A DNA stretch of 64,000 nt from Notoacmeibacter marinus (GCF_002238045.1 NZ_NBYO01000002.1:822633-886632); one strand, 5' to 3'; positions 53,879-63,552 are shown, counted from the stretch's first letter. The notes: a model not told the origin generated them from the letters alone. Numbers and translations are program-made.

Positions 53879-55023
53879 TCGCGCGAAGCCTCCGATGGCG
53901 ACTTACCCTTGCCATGGGCGCCGCGAGCCTGGCCGCCGCGATCTTTATTCTCTTCGGACTGACATTCTATCTGCTTCTCAGCGACGAACTGATGTACGAA
54001 GAGTTCATATTGGACGAAACCGTATCGGATGTTGGGGCACCCGAAGCCGCAATCGACAAGCGGCCGGATTCGCCTTCTGCAGATCCGCCGCAAGAAGAGA
54101 CAGATTCATGGTCTGATATCTTGGCGATCATTCTGTTTGCTTTTGGTGGCTCGGCGATCGGCGGCCTCGTCGGTTATCGCTTCGCTCGCCGCATTTCCCG
54201 GCCGATCGAAGCCTTGGCCTCCACCGCGCGAAACTTGTCGGCCGGCGATCTCAGCGCGCGAGCCGAGTTCAAAGGCCGTCAAACCCTGGAGATCGAGAAG
54301 CTCGTTCACGATTTCAATTTCATGGCAGCCGAACTCGAACGGGCGCAGCGCGAACAGGCCGATAGCGCATCAGCGATCGCCCATGAGCTGCGCACCCCGG
54401 TGACGGTTCTCAGAGGCCGCCTTCAGGGACTATCCGACGGCGTGTTCGAACTCGATGAACGAACGTTGAACGGACTGATCGCTCAAACGGAGACGTTGAG
54501 CCGGATTATCGACGATCTGCGGACGCTGACCCTGGCGCGCAATGGACGGCTGGAACTCTGGCCGATCCGGACCGATCTCAGCCAGGAAGCGAAGATCGTG
54601 ATGGAGGCGGTCCAGCCACTGGTCGAAGAGGCCGGCCTGGCCGTTCACTCCAACCTCGAGCCTGCTCCGGCAATCGCCGATCCGGAACGTGTCCGGCAGG
54701 CGATTGGCGCATTGGTGGAAAACGCCCAGCGCTACGCGTCCGATGGCGGCGATCTGACGATCGAATCAGGAACGGCGGACGGAACCGCCTTTGTGCGTGT
54801 CATGGATCGCGGTGCGGGGCTCAATAGAAAGGAGGTCGCGCGCATCTTCGACCGTTTCTGGCGGGCAGACCCTTCACGTTCGCGAGCCTTCGGCGGTTCC
54901 GGCCTCGGCCTGGCGGTGGTCCGCAGCATCTGCCGGGGTCACGGTGGCGAGGCGACCTATGCCGACCGGCCGGGCGGCGGCGCAATATTCGAGATCGCGC
55001 TTCCCGCCGAAGAGGAACGATAA
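53875..55023 (+). CDS. Sensor histidine kinase (BaeS/AdeS-like)
   Basis: A 382-residue membrane kinase starting at GTG that overlaps the regulator stop (GTGA). It has two membrane segments (about residues 13-35 and 80-100) flanking a short periplasmic region of some 45 residues rich in Asp/Glu (DETVSDVGAPEAAIDK), then HAMP, HisKA with IAHELRTP (His near 165), and HATPase_c with NAQRYAS, DRGAGL and GSGLGLA. The acidic periplasmic loop might sense a cation. Partner of the preceding regulator. Confidence 0.93.
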   Translation: MIARSLRWRLTLAMGAASLAAAIFILFGLTFYLLLSDELMYEEFILDETVSDVGAPEAAIDKRPDSPSADPPQEETDSWSDILAIILFAFGGSAIGGLVGYRFARRISRPIEALASTARNLSAGDLSARAEFKGRQTLEIEKLVHDFNFMAAELERAQREQADSASAIAHELRTPVTVLRGRLQGLSDGVFELDERTLNGLIAQTETLSRIIDDLRTLTLARNGRLELWPIRTDLSQEAKIVMEAVQPLVEEAGLAVHSNLEPAPAIADPERVRQAIGALVENAQRYASDGGDLTIESGTADGTAFVRVMDRGAGLNRKEVARIFDRFWRADPSRSRAFGGSGLGLAVVRSICRGHGGEATYADRPGGGAIFEIALPAEEER

Positions 55024-55184
55024 GAAAGAGCCACGTGCTCTGGCGTCGCAAACAATCGGGCTGGAGACGCCTCGCTCCATCTTTCCTCCATCTTACTCAC
55101 ACAGCCGCCCAATGGTCCGCTGCTAGATGACCAGTGCGCCGGGAGCCCGCCCGGACAACCATCTTACAGCAGGAGCTTGCCCCC

Positions 55185-55868
55185 ATGTTTGCTACAACTC
55201 TCTCACATGCCACGAAACTCGGCCTGGCCGGCCTTACGGCATTGGCCGCCTTAATGGCAACATCGCCAGCGATGGCTCAGCAGGAAATAAGAATGATCTT
55301 TGCCGAGATCGATACCGATGCCGATGGCGCCATCTCCGAGGATGAACACAGCATCGCGTCCAAATCCTACGCGTTCGCGCTGATGGCTGATGAGCCCAGG
55401 CCGTGCGATTTTGGAACGTTCGAGGAGCTCTTCTACAGCCAGAGCGTCTACAGCGATGATTTCGACGATCTGGATACCAATGGCGACGGCAGTATCGCCT
55501 TCGAGGAAATGCGGGTGGCTTACGTCAATAGCCGCAGTGACGAGTTCATCGGTTTCGATACCGACAGCAACGGATTCCTGTCGCCGGAAGAATACCGTAT
55601 GGCCCTGATCGATCTGGAACGGGCCGTCGACGTTCTGCTGTCGCAGTCCTGCGACGGTGAAAGCGTTGTCGCCTGTCCCGGCGAGCCGACCGACGACGAA
55701 CCGACATCGGCCGAACGAGACGATCCGGCCATCGAGGACGAAACTGTCGACGTTGCCGATCAGACTGGCGAAGAGAGTGAACTTCTCTTCGAACCCCGGG
55801 TCATGTTCGCGGCGGTCGATGAGAACCGGGACGGTCGGATCAGCTATCAGGAATACATCGAAAACTGA
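55185..55868 (+). CDS. Exported four-EF-hand protein
   Basis: ATG 55185 gives 227 residues and a signal peptide (LGLAGLTALAALMATSPAMA). Four canonical EF-hand loops are visible: DTDADGAISEDE, DTNGDGSIAFEE, DTDSNGFLSPEE and DENRDGRISYQE. Between the third and fourth hands lies an acidic linker with two cysteines (SCDGESVVACPG). It should bind calcium in the periplasm. It is 160 bases downstream of the two-component pair and in the same direction, so it may be a target or signal-transmitting partner. Confidence 0.88.
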   Translation: MFATTLSHATKLGLAGLTALAALMATSPAMAQQEIRMIFAEIDTDADGAISEDEHSIASKSYAFALMADEPRPCDFGTFEELFYSQSVYSDDFDDLDTNGDGSIAFEEMRVAYVNSRSDEFIGFDTDSNGFLSPEEYRMALIDLERAVDVLLSQSCDGESVVACPGEPTDDEPTSAERDDPAIEDETVDVADQTGEESELLFEPRVMFAAVDENRDGRISYQEYIEN

Positions 55869-55898
55869 TCGGCGAAGTCGATTGGCGCCGGCACGCTT

Positions 55899-55926
55899 GG
55901 GGCACTGATCGAAGGATCAGTGCCCC
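55899..55926. terminator. Strong hairpin between EF-hand gene and convergent gene
   Basis: GGGGCACTGATC-GAAG-GATCAGTGCCCC is a perfect 12-base stem with a tetraloop, 31 bases after the EF-hand stop. There is no T run, but it sits between two convergent genes and probably terminates or stabilises their transcripts. Confidence 0.65.
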
Positions 55927-56054
55927 GAAACCGTTCGAGTGCGATAAGCCGCGCGGTTTGCATCGACGGAACCTGGCCATTTACCAATTGTCAGCATGGC
56001 CATCGGGCCATCACTTGCGACCATTCATACAAACCAGCCGGCGGGCGAGCGAGC

Positions 56055-57719
56055 TTACTGGTTCAGGGCATTGACCACGTTTCGCCGAATTTCGTTCGCC
56101 GCGGCTTTCTGGGCTTTCATGACGTCGCTGTCGGTGGTCAAGGGGATATCGACGCTTCTGGCCCAGCGGTTGGTACCCGTGGTCACGTCGACGAGCTCGA
56201 CCATGACGTGCAGGAGTTGGTTGTCCTTCAGGACGTGGCCTTGAAGCACATAACTGACATCCATCTCGCCCCCGAACTTCTGAACGTCCACCATCTGCCC
56301 CCGGTATGGCTGCGTGGCTGCATGGGATCGGACGGCGAGCCCTTCGACACCGGTTAGTTCGGTGATAATCTCGGCCGTCAGGCTCTCCGAGACAGCGTCC
56401 GCAGCAAGTGGCGTCCCGATTTCCTGCAGGGGAAACACTGCAATCGAAGGCTCGGCATCCGCAGAGAACGTTGCAGCGAAAGCTTGGGTAAAAGGCTGCC
56501 GCACTGCATCGACCGATAGCGCCACTGCCAAGGCAGAGGCAAGGAGGGCCGCAATAGGCAGCCATTGCTTCCGGATGCCTATTCGACGTGTCATCGGAGC
56601 GAGCGAGGCAATCCGCCGGCTCGATGCGGAAATGAGATTGCCACGAGGCGTGCTGGAGCCTCGCAAGTGCGGCCCGGTAAACGTCTCGACCGGTTCGGAA
56701 CCTGGCGTGTCATCGCTCTTGTGACCATTGGCCGATGGTACCATCGCATAGGCGCGATAGCGCCGCTGGCCGTCTGCCGCAAGTTGCGATCCAAGGAAAT
56801 GAAAGCGGTTGGCGTCCTGCATACTCAGCGACTCATAGACGGTACCGGATATGGCAATGGTCGCCAGTTCCGGCAGCTTCATCAGATGTCTGGCTTCAAC
56901 GACCGCAGGTCCATGCAGATTGTCGCCCTCAAAATGGAGCGTATCGATGTGGATGCCTATCGAGGCCGACATTTTGGCGTGAGTATCCCATGTCGCGACG
57001 ACATCCTCGACATTCGCCTGGATCGCGAATGCCGCCCCTATAGCATCGCTCGCACTCTGGAATTCGGCAATGACCGCATGGTCGTCGGATGCAACGATCC
57101 GACCGACGAAATCGGGGAGCGTCGATTCCACCGTGCTCCTGAGCAAAGCCGTTCCGGCATTCGGCGACGAAGCAAAGCCAGGATCGTCGGCAAGTTTTTC
57201 GGAACCAGGGCGCACCGTGCAGGCCAAAATAACACTTATCCGCTGTCCGTCCTGTGTTGGCGCGAAAGCAGGAGCCGTTCCAGCGGCCAGCGCATCCTCC
57301 TTCCCCGAAAGTCTCTCGCCAGTCCGCCGGAAAACAGGAACATAGCTGCCTTTGGGCAGGTCCACCACGAGTTCGTGGTCGCTGCCGGTAGCCTTGTAGA
57401 ACTTCTCAAGACGCGAGCGTAGCCGCCCCGCTTCGACCCGGACGACGGAACTGTCGCGCGGATCGAAATCGTGGCTTCGATCGAAGACTTCCTGCGCGAT
57501 CACCAGTTCCTTGAGCGTTGCCGCACGCCCGGCAAGCGTTTCTCCCACAATGAATTGCAAAAACGCACATAGGCGGCGCGACTGACGAAACTCGTCGCTG
57601 GCAACGATCCTGTCCAGCTGGCGATGAATGGCATCTGCGGAAAAAAGATCGAGTGAGGCGCATTTCGGCTGAGGGTCGCTCGAAGCGGGTGAGGCATCCG
57701 CCAACCGATTCGGAAGCAT
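56055..57719 (-). CDS. Winged-helix / degenerate class III cyclase / TolB-like membrane protein
   Basis: The start is uncertain: ATG 57719 (after AGAGG) gives 554 residues; TTG 57842 would give 595. Domains in order: an N-terminal winged-helix-like region (FLQFIVGETLAGRAATLKE, then DSSVVRVEAGRLRSRLEKFY), a guanylate/adenylate cyclase-type domain (SASIGIHIDTLHFEGDNLHG and ISGTVYESL), a membrane helix (WLPIAALLASALAVALSVDA), and a periplasmic FlgO/TolB-like domain (PSIAVFPLQEIGT). The first metal-binding Asp expected in the cyclase domain is replaced (ILACTVRP), so cyclase activity is doubtful. It is divergent from the type I secretion genes and may regulate them. Confidence 0.75.
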   Translation of the reverse strand: MLPNRLADASPASSDPQPKCASLDLFSADAIHRQLDRIVASDEFRQSRRLCAFLQFIVGETLAGRAATLKELVIAQEVFDRSHDFDPRDSSVVRVEAGRLRSRLEKFYKATGSDHELVVDLPKGSYVPVFRRTGERLSGKEDALAAGTAPAFAPTQDGQRISVILACTVRPGSEKLADDPGFASSPNAGTALLRSTVESTLPDFVGRIVASDDHAVIAEFQSASDAIGAAFAIQANVEDVVATWDTHAKMSASIGIHIDTLHFEGDNLHGPAVVEARHLMKLPELATIAISGTVYESLSMQDANRFHFLGSQLAADGQRRYRAYAMVPSANGHKSDDTPGSEPVETFTGPHLRGSSTPRGNLISASSRRIASLAPMTRRIGIRKQWLPIAALLASALAVALSVDAVRQPFTQAFAATFSADAEPSIAVFPLQEIGTPLAADAVSESLTAEIITELTGVEGLAVRSHAATQPYRGQMVDVQKFGGEMDVSYVLQGHVLKDNQLLHVMVELVDVTTGTNRWARSVDIPLTTDSDVMKAQKAAANEIRRNVVNALNQ

Positions 57720-58368
57720 GGCGCCAGCCTCTACGACCGGTTTTTCAACGTCGGTGTCTGCTGTTCCAGGAAAGCGACGGCGATCTGACGGCGGTTCACG
57801 ACGTTTCAAATGTGTCACTTTCCATATGCGTAACGGTTTCAAATTGAGCGGCGACGGTCAGAGGGTTCCAGCAAAAGTGGGCGTAAATACAGCATCGCTT
57901 CGGAGCGGTGGTTAGAACCGTTTCGGCTAACCGTAAGCTCTCGTAAGCACCACATTTGGCTCACAATTCCCCCAGAGTCTCCTTGTTGCGCAACAGGATC
58001 GACCTGTCCGCGCCATATCCCAGAGAGCACGCTCTCAGGGTCAAGAAACGGGGACGATAGCAATGGGTCTGGACTTCCATCGAGCGGCGAACCTGCGAGG
58101 CCGGGATATCGCCAATAAGACAGATTTGACCCTGTCGGGCACGCGGGGGCCAAAGCGGGTACCGATTCATCCACGGGTGCTTCGGATACCGGTGAGCCGG
58201 CTCCGATAACGGCGTCGAGCCGGACGACGCGAAAGCCGGAGAAAAGGCGCCAGAGTATCGGCTGCCCACGATTTTGAAACGGGGCTCTTCGGCCTTCCCC
58301 TTTGAAAAACGACCGACCCATCAATCGCTTTTGCTGACTGCAGAAGAACAGAGAAGGTGCGCAATCCG
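57720..58368. other. Long divergent intergenic region before type I secretion genes
   Basis: About 650 bases (526 if the upstream gene starts at 57842). A small hairpin, GAGAGC-AC-GCTCTC, lies near 58025. No RNA gene or repeat was recognised, and short frames here have no family features. Its length is consistent with regulated divergent promoters. Confidence 0.4.
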
Positions 58369-60165
58369 ATGCAGCCGACCACTCAGACAAAACCGGCAAG
58401 CTCGTTCCGCACCGATGGGGTCGCTCTGGATCGGGCCGTGCATGTCTCACCCGGCACGGGCGCCGATCTGTCCCTCAGGAGCATTCTGGCGCATTGCCGC
58501 TCGGCGTTTCTCGGCGTCGCGCTTTTCAGCTGCATCATCAACCTGCTGATGCTCACGGGACCGCTCTTCATGATGCAGATCTACGATCGCGTCCTGACAA
58601 GCGGCAGCATACCGACACTCATTGCCCTGCTTCTGCTGGTAACCGGTCTCTACATTTTCTACGCCCTATTCGAAGTCCTGCGCTCCCGTATCCTCATCAA
58701 GGCCGGCGAGTATCTCGACCAGCGACTTTCGCCGACGGTTTTCCAGACCATCCTCGCACAGCCGTTGGAAGGGCGCTCGCAAGAGCGGTCATCGTCGCTG
58801 GTGCGAGACATGGATACGGTCCGCAAATTCCTTTCAGGCACAGGTCCCCTGGCATTCTTCGACATGCCGTGGACGCCGATCTTCCTCGCCGTCATTTTCG
58901 TCTTTCATCCTGTTCTCGGCCTGATAGCTGCCGGCGGAGCGGCAATCCTGCTGGCCATCGCCATTGTGAGCGAATTCATCAATCGCGGTCTGGTGGACGA
59001 AGCGTCGGTCCTGCAGGCGCGCCGCAGCCATATGGCCGGCAGCAGCCAGAAGAACGCCGAAACGGCGCGCGCCATGGGCATGACCGGCGAATTGGAGCGC
59101 CGGTGGAGCGAAATCGCTTCGACCTATCTGCAATTGAACGGTCGGGCGAGCAACCGTACCGGCGTCCTATCATCGGTCACCAAGGCGCTGCGCCTCTTCA
59201 TGCAGTCGGCCATGCTTGCCGCGGGCGCCTGGCTGGCGATCTTGCAGGAGGTATCGCCGGGAACGATCATCGCCGCATCCATCATCCTGTCGCGCGCCCT
59301 TGCGCCGATCGAGCTGGCCGTCGGCAATTGGCGCGGCTTCCTGGCCGCGCGGCAGAGTTCGCAGAGGCTGAAATCTCTTCTGAAGCGACCCGAACACAGA
59401 GCGACAACCGCTTTGCCGGCGCCATGCAAGACATTGCGGCTTTCCGGCGTGGCGGTCAGTCCGCCAGCATCCTCTGCGCCAACGATCCTGGGAGTGGATT
59501 TTACGCTCAACGCCGGTGACGCGCTCGGAATTCTCGGGCCGAGCGGCAGCGGCAAATCCACCCTGGTGCGGGCCATGGCCGGTATCTGGCCAACGATCCG
59601 CGGAGATATTCGGCTGGACGGCGCCATGCTGGAGCATTGGGATCCGGACAGGCTCGGGCCTCATATAGGCTATCTGCCGCAAAGCCTCGATCTTTTTGCC
59701 GGTTCCATCGCCCAGAACATCGCCCGCCTCGATCCGGCGGCGAGCGACGGCGATATCATCGAAGCGGCAAAGCTGGCCGGCGTCCACGATCTCATCGTCA
59801 GCCTGGCTGAGGGATACGACACCGAGATCGGCGAAGGTGGCCACATCCTTTCCGTCGGCCAACGCCAACGCATCGGCCTGGCCCGCGCGCTCTACGGCAA
59901 GCCGTTCCTGATCCTGCTCGATGAGCCGAACTCCAATCTCGACCAGGCTGGCGAGAAGGCCCTGACCAAAGCCATCGAGACGATGCGGAGCCATGGTTCG
60001 ATCGTCGTAGTGGTGGCGCACCGTCCGAGCGCGGTCGAGGCCGTCAGCCATATCCTGATGATCGATCGCGGCCGCCAGCTCGTCTTCGACACCAAGGACC
60101 GATTGAACCGCACGCGCGAAACCGCTGCCGGCCTCGTCACGCCGGTCACGGCAGCGGCAGAGTGA
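58369..60165 (+). CDS. Type I secretion ABC transporter (PrtD/HlyB family)
   Basis: ATG 58369, 11 bases after AGAGAAGG, gives 598 residues; GTG 58357 is in frame but overlaps that site. Six membrane segments occupy residues 50-310 (FMMQIYDRVLTSGSIPTLIAL is typical of the PrtD group). The ATPase domain has Walker A GPSGSGKST near 385, signature LSVGQRQRIGLARAL and Walker B ILLDEPNSNLD. It exports unfolded proteins with C-terminal signals, together with the following HlyD-family protein and a TolC-type channel not seen here. Confidence 0.94.
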   Translation: MQPTTQTKPASSFRTDGVALDRAVHVSPGTGADLSLRSILAHCRSAFLGVALFSCIINLLMLTGPLFMMQIYDRVLTSGSIPTLIALLLLVTGLYIFYALFEVLRSRILIKAGEYLDQRLSPTVFQTILAQPLEGRSQERSSSLVRDMDTVRKFLSGTGPLAFFDMPWTPIFLAVIFVFHPVLGLIAAGGAAILLAIAIVSEFINRGLVDEASVLQARRSHMAGSSQKNAETARAMGMTGELERRWSEIASTYLQLNGRASNRTGVLSSVTKALRLFMQSAMLAAGAWLAILQEVSPGTIIAASIILSRALAPIELAVGNWRGFLAARQSSQRLKSLLKRPEHRATTALPAPCKTLRLSGVAVSPPASSAPTILGVDFTLNAGDALGILGPSGSGKSTLVRAMAGIWPTIRGDIRLDGAMLEHWDPDRLGPHIGYLPQSLDLFAGSIAQNIARLDPAASDGDIIEAAKLAGVHDLIVSLAEGYDTEIGEGGHILSVGQRQRIGLARALYGKPFLILLDEPNSNLDQAGEKALTKAIETMRSHGSIVVVVAHRPSAVEAVSHILMIDRGRQLVFDTKDRLNRTRETAAGLVTPVTAAAE

Positions 60166-60179
60166 GGGGAGCAACGGCG

Positions 60180-61538
60180 ATGAGCGGAAAAGCCACCGAT
60201 AAGAGCGTAAGCCTCGGCGCGACGGATCGCACCCAAGGGGATGCGACAGCCACATTTCGCGCAATACGGCACTATCTGGCGGTAGGCGCAGCACTGGCCG
60301 TCGCGCTCGTCTTCGGATTTGGCGGCTGGGCGGCGATGGCGTCTTTGTCGAGCGCCGTCCTTGGCAGCGGCCAGGTGGCTGTCGAATCCAACATCAAGCG
60401 TGTTCAGCATGCGGAAGGCGGGATTGTCGCGGAGATCGCTGTCGGTAACGGCGATAGGGTCGAGGCGGGACAGTTGCTTATGCAGCTCGACGGCACGGCG
60501 ATAAAGGCCGATCGCGGGATCATCGCGGGCCGTATTGCCGAACTGTCGGCGCGCCGGTCGCGATTGCTGGTGGAGCGGAACGGCGGGGACGAGGCGGCCT
60601 TAAACAAAGCGCTGGCCGATATATCCGCAACCAGGGACCGGCACGAGATCGTCGAAGGCGAGCGCAATCTCTACCGGGCGCGCCGACAGACGACGGATGG
60701 CCAGTCCGACCAGTTGCAACAGCGAATCGGACAAATCGGAGAAGAGATCCAGGGACTTCGAGCTCAACTGGCCGCCAAATCGAGCGAACTGGAGCTGGCG
60801 GACAAGGAGCTCGATATTCTGAGCGGCCTTGAGAAGAAGAAGCTGGTGACGACGCGTCAGCAGATGGCAGCCGAACGTGAGGTGGCGCGTCTGAAGGGCG
60901 AAAAGGGCGAACTGGCCGCCGCCATTGCCCGCGCGAAAAGTCGCATCAGCGAAACCCGCATGCAGATCTTTCAATTGCGCGAGGAATTCCACGAAGAAGT
61001 GCTGGAAGACCTCGGCAAGACGGAGACCGCGCTGTCCGAACTTCTCGAGCGAAAGGTCGCTGCCGACGATCAGCTGCGACGGCTGCAGATAAAAGCGCCG
61101 CAATCGGGCGCCGTCCATCGCCTTGAAGTTCATACGGTAGGCGCGGTCATCGCACCGGGCCAGGAGATCATGCAGATCGTGCCCCACGACGAACAGCTGA
61201 TCGTCGAGGCCAAGGTCGCGGCCACCGATATAGACCAGATCGCCGTCGGGCAGGACGCAAAGATCCGCTTTACCGCATTCAATCAGCGTACGACGCCGGA
61301 AGTGGACGGCACGCTTTACTCGATCGCCCCCAATGTCTCCGAAGACGAACGCACCGGAGCCCAATATTTCCTCGTTCGGTTGCGACCGACCGAAACCGTG
61401 TCGAACCAGCTCACCGAGACCGCCCTGACGCCCGGAATGCCAGCCGAGATACTGGTCCGAACCGGGTCCCGAACAGCCCTCAGCTATCTCACGAAACCGT
61501 TTGCCGACCAGCTCGTGCGAGCGTTTCGGGAAGAGTGA
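60180..61538 (+). CDS. HlyD-family membrane fusion protein (PrtE-like)
   Basis: ATG 60180 after GAGGGGA gives 452 residues; the GTG at 60162 overlaps the ATPase stop region and is less likely. A single N-terminal membrane helix (LAVGAALAVALVFGFGGW) is followed by a biotinyl-lipoyl half (NIKRVQHAEGGIVAEIAVGNGDRVEAG-type segment), two long coiled-coil helices rich in Glu/Arg/Gln (about 150-300), and the closing lipoyl/beta-barrel part with RLEVHTVGAVIAPGQEIMQI. It bridges the inner membrane transporter to an outer-membrane channel. Confidence 0.94.
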   Translation: MSGKATDKSVSLGATDRTQGDATATFRAIRHYLAVGAALAVALVFGFGGWAAMASLSSAVLGSGQVAVESNIKRVQHAEGGIVAEIAVGNGDRVEAGQLLMQLDGTAIKADRGIIAGRIAELSARRSRLLVERNGGDEAALNKALADISATRDRHEIVEGERNLYRARRQTTDGQSDQLQQRIGQIGEEIQGLRAQLAAKSSELELADKELDILSGLEKKKLVTTRQQMAAEREVARLKGEKGELAAAIARAKSRISETRMQIFQLREEFHEEVLEDLGKTETALSELLERKVAADDQLRRLQIKAPQSGAVHRLEVHTVGAVIAPGQEIMQIVPHDEQLIVEAKVAATDIDQIAVGQDAKIRFTAFNQRTTPEVDGTLYSIAPNVSEDERTGAQYFLVRLRPTETVSNQLTETALTPGMPAEILVRTGSRTALSYLTKPFADQLVRAFREE

Positions 61539-61606
61539 GGGTTCCCCCAACGGCCTGCATGAGGCGGGTCGTACTACGAGGCCATCTTCAACCTTAGGAG
61601 GATAGA

Positions 61607-62989
61607 ATGGCTAATCCGACTGCACATGAACAATACATGCTCGAACTTGTGAATGCGGCGCGCGCCGATCCGGCAGCCGCTTCACAAAAGTATGGTTTCA
61701 ACCTCGGCAACAATTCCGACAAACCCCTCGAACCGCTTGCCATGAACAGCACGCTGCTCGAGGGCGCGCGGGGCCATTCGGCCTGGATGGAGCGGACCGA
61801 TACCTTCTCCCATACGGGTGCTGGCGGCTCGCAACAGGATGATCGAGCGGCGGCCGCTGGCTGGAAGGGCGGGCCAGTCGGCGAAAATATCGCGGGCTCC
61901 TGGTCTTCCGGAATGACGAATGTCGACCGGCAGGCCGTCGTCGACGAGGCCCATGTCGGCCTGCTTCGCTCTCCCGGCCATCTGGCCAATATTCTTAACC
62001 CCGACTGGAGCGAAGCCGGAATCGGCGAGGTGACGGGCGACTGGGTCCAGAACGGCCAGTATTACGACAAGGCCTTCCTGCACACCCAGAACTTCTCCGA
62101 TCAGGGAAAGCATTACCTGACGGGCGTTGCCTTCGACGACAACGATGACGACAATTTCTACGATATCGGCGAAGGTCTCGCCGGCATTAAGGTCGAAGTG
62201 GTCGATAAGGCCGGGAAAAGCGTCGAGACGACCACTATGGACGCTGGCGGTTACCAGGTTGCGTTGGCTGACGGAGACTATACCGTCCGCTATTCTGGAG
62301 GAAAACTGACCGGCGTGATCGAGAAATCGGTCACCGTTGACGGCAAGAATGTCAAGGTCGACATCAATAGCGATCTGGAAACCCCTGCCACCGCTTCGAC
62401 GACGCCGGCGACCACACCGACCCCGGCGGAGGGCGAGCCGACCACCCCTGCCCCGACGACAACCCCGGCGGAGCAGACGGCAACGCCTGGCAGCGGCACG
62501 ACGCCACCGACCGACCAGACCGCAACGCCCGGCAGTGGCACGACGCCGCCGACGGACCAGACCGCCGGACCGGTCGAGACACCCACGACGACTCAGCCCG
62601 ATGGTGCAACCCCGGTTACCGCGCAGCCGGGGACCGAAACGCCTCCAACGACAACTGCCGGCGCCGGGTCGGAACGTCCCGATAGCGACGATCCCGGCGT
62701 TCTGTTGAATTGGTTGATGGACCAGATCTTCGCCGATGGCGCAGATGCAATTCGGGCAGGGTCCGACGCAAAGCCGGGTCAGATCGCGTTTCCGGACATC
62801 GATTCGTTCTTTGCGAACGGATCGCCGTCGGAAAGCGGTCAGGCCGGTGAACAGCGCGATGTCGCTGGTTGCGGCATGAGCGCGGACCGGATGGACATGG
62901 ACGATATGCAGGACAACGATCCGTTCGGCAGCATCGCCAATGACGCCATGCCGTCCTGGCATCTCTTCGACGACATGATGGTCGCCTGA
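61607..62989 (+). CDS. CAP-domain protein, probable type I secretion substrate
   Basis: A 460-residue protein without signal peptide, with GGAGG before the ATG. Residues 5-160 form a CAP/SCP domain (ELVNAARADPAA, HSAWM, FSHTG, GENIAGSW, LLRSPGHLANILNPDW). An acidic SdrD B-like segment follows (GVAFDDNDDDNFYDIGEGLAGI to about 250), then a Pro/Thr-rich linker with two exact 14-residue repeats, and an acidic C-terminal part ending FDDMMVA. The lack of signal peptide, the adjacent type I exporter and the acidic, hydrophobic-ended C-terminus suggest secretion by that system. CAP domains occur in secreted proteins of varied function, so the activity is unknown. Confidence 0.85.
   Translation: MANPTAHEQYMLELVNAARADPAAASQKYGFNLGNNSDKPLEPLAMNSTLLEGARGHSAWMERTDTFSHTGAGGSQQDDRAAAAGWKGGPVGENIAGSWSSGMTNVDRQAVVDEAHVGLLRSPGHLANILNPDWSEAGIGEVTGDWVQNGQYYDKAFLHTQNFSDQGKHYLTGVAFDDNDDDNFYDIGEGLAGIKVEVVDKAGKSVETTTMDAGGYQVALADGDYTVRYSGGKLTGVIEKSVTVDGKNVKVDINSDLETPATASTTPATTPTPAEGEPTTPAPTTTPAEQTATPGSGTTPPTDQTATPGSGTTPPTDQTAGPVETPTTTQPDGATPVTAQPGTETPPTTTAGAGSERPDSDDPGVLLNWLMDQIFADGADAIRAGSDAKPGQIAFPDIDSFFANGSPSESGQAGEQRDVAGCGMSADRMDMDDMQDNDPFGSIANDAMPSWHLFDDMMVA
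62477..62560 (+). repeat. Tandem 42-base coding repeat in the CAP protein
   Basis: Two adjacent units each encode TATPGSGTTPPTDQ. They differ at a few third positions, so they are a protein-level repeat rather than a recent duplication. They lie in the Pro/Thr-rich linker. Confidence 0.85.
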
Positions 62990-63023
62990 CGAAGACAACG
63001 GCGCCTTTGCCGATAATAAGATG

Positions 63024-63056
63024 GACGGCGGCCGGCAAATCCGGCCGCCGTCTTTT
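63024..63056 (+). terminator. Rho-independent terminator after the CAP gene
   Basis: GACGGCGGCCGG-CAAAT-CCGGCCGCCGTC followed by TTTT: a perfect 12-base GC-rich stem with a T run, 35 bases beyond the stop. It should end the type I secretion operon. Confidence 0.9.
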
Positions 63057-63079
63057 CGGGTTCCCACCAGCACCGGGCC

Positions 63080-63552
63080 GGCCAATATGAGCAACCGGAC
63101 TTCGCCTTAGACGCCCTGTTTCGAGGTCAGCGGTTCTGAGCGCTCTTCATCGCGGATGATTGGACCTTCGAAGCCTTGGTCACGAGCGTGGATCGGTCCA
63201 TGCCCGAGCGACGAACGACCGCCGAACTGGGTGAGCTGATGCGAAAGCGTGGAGGCTCGACATGATTGTCAGCGAAAATTACGCGGGAAATGACATCGCG
63301 TGCGGTCCTGAGATGTAGTGCCAGAACAACAGTGTTCGCTGCCGCCACATCGCCGTTATCAAGCCGATGCAGAACGGGTTCGTGGAGAGTTTCAATGGCC
63401 AGATGCGTGACGAACTGCTCAACGAGACCATAGTTCTCAATCTAACCGATACCCGTGTGGTGATCGCAGCCTCGGCAGCTGGCGACAAGATTGCGCCTCC
63501 CCATTCGGCACTGGACTATCAACCGCAGACCGATATCGCGTGGACTTCGACC
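63080..63552 (+). pseudogene. IS3-family transposase remnant
   Basis: Fragments of an IS3-type integrase core occur in order on the plus strand but in changing frames: DFALDALFRGQRF then a stop where Arg is expected, ALFIADDWTFEALVTSVD, ERRTTAELGELMRKRGG, a frameshift to MIVSENYAGND, another stop, and IAVIKPMQNGFVESFNGQ with MRDELLNET and PPHSALDYQP. Only the C-terminal half of the transposase is present and the DDE motif is incomplete. No inverted repeats were found. It is an old, inactive insertion between the secretion operon and the tRNA gene. Confidence 0.85.
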
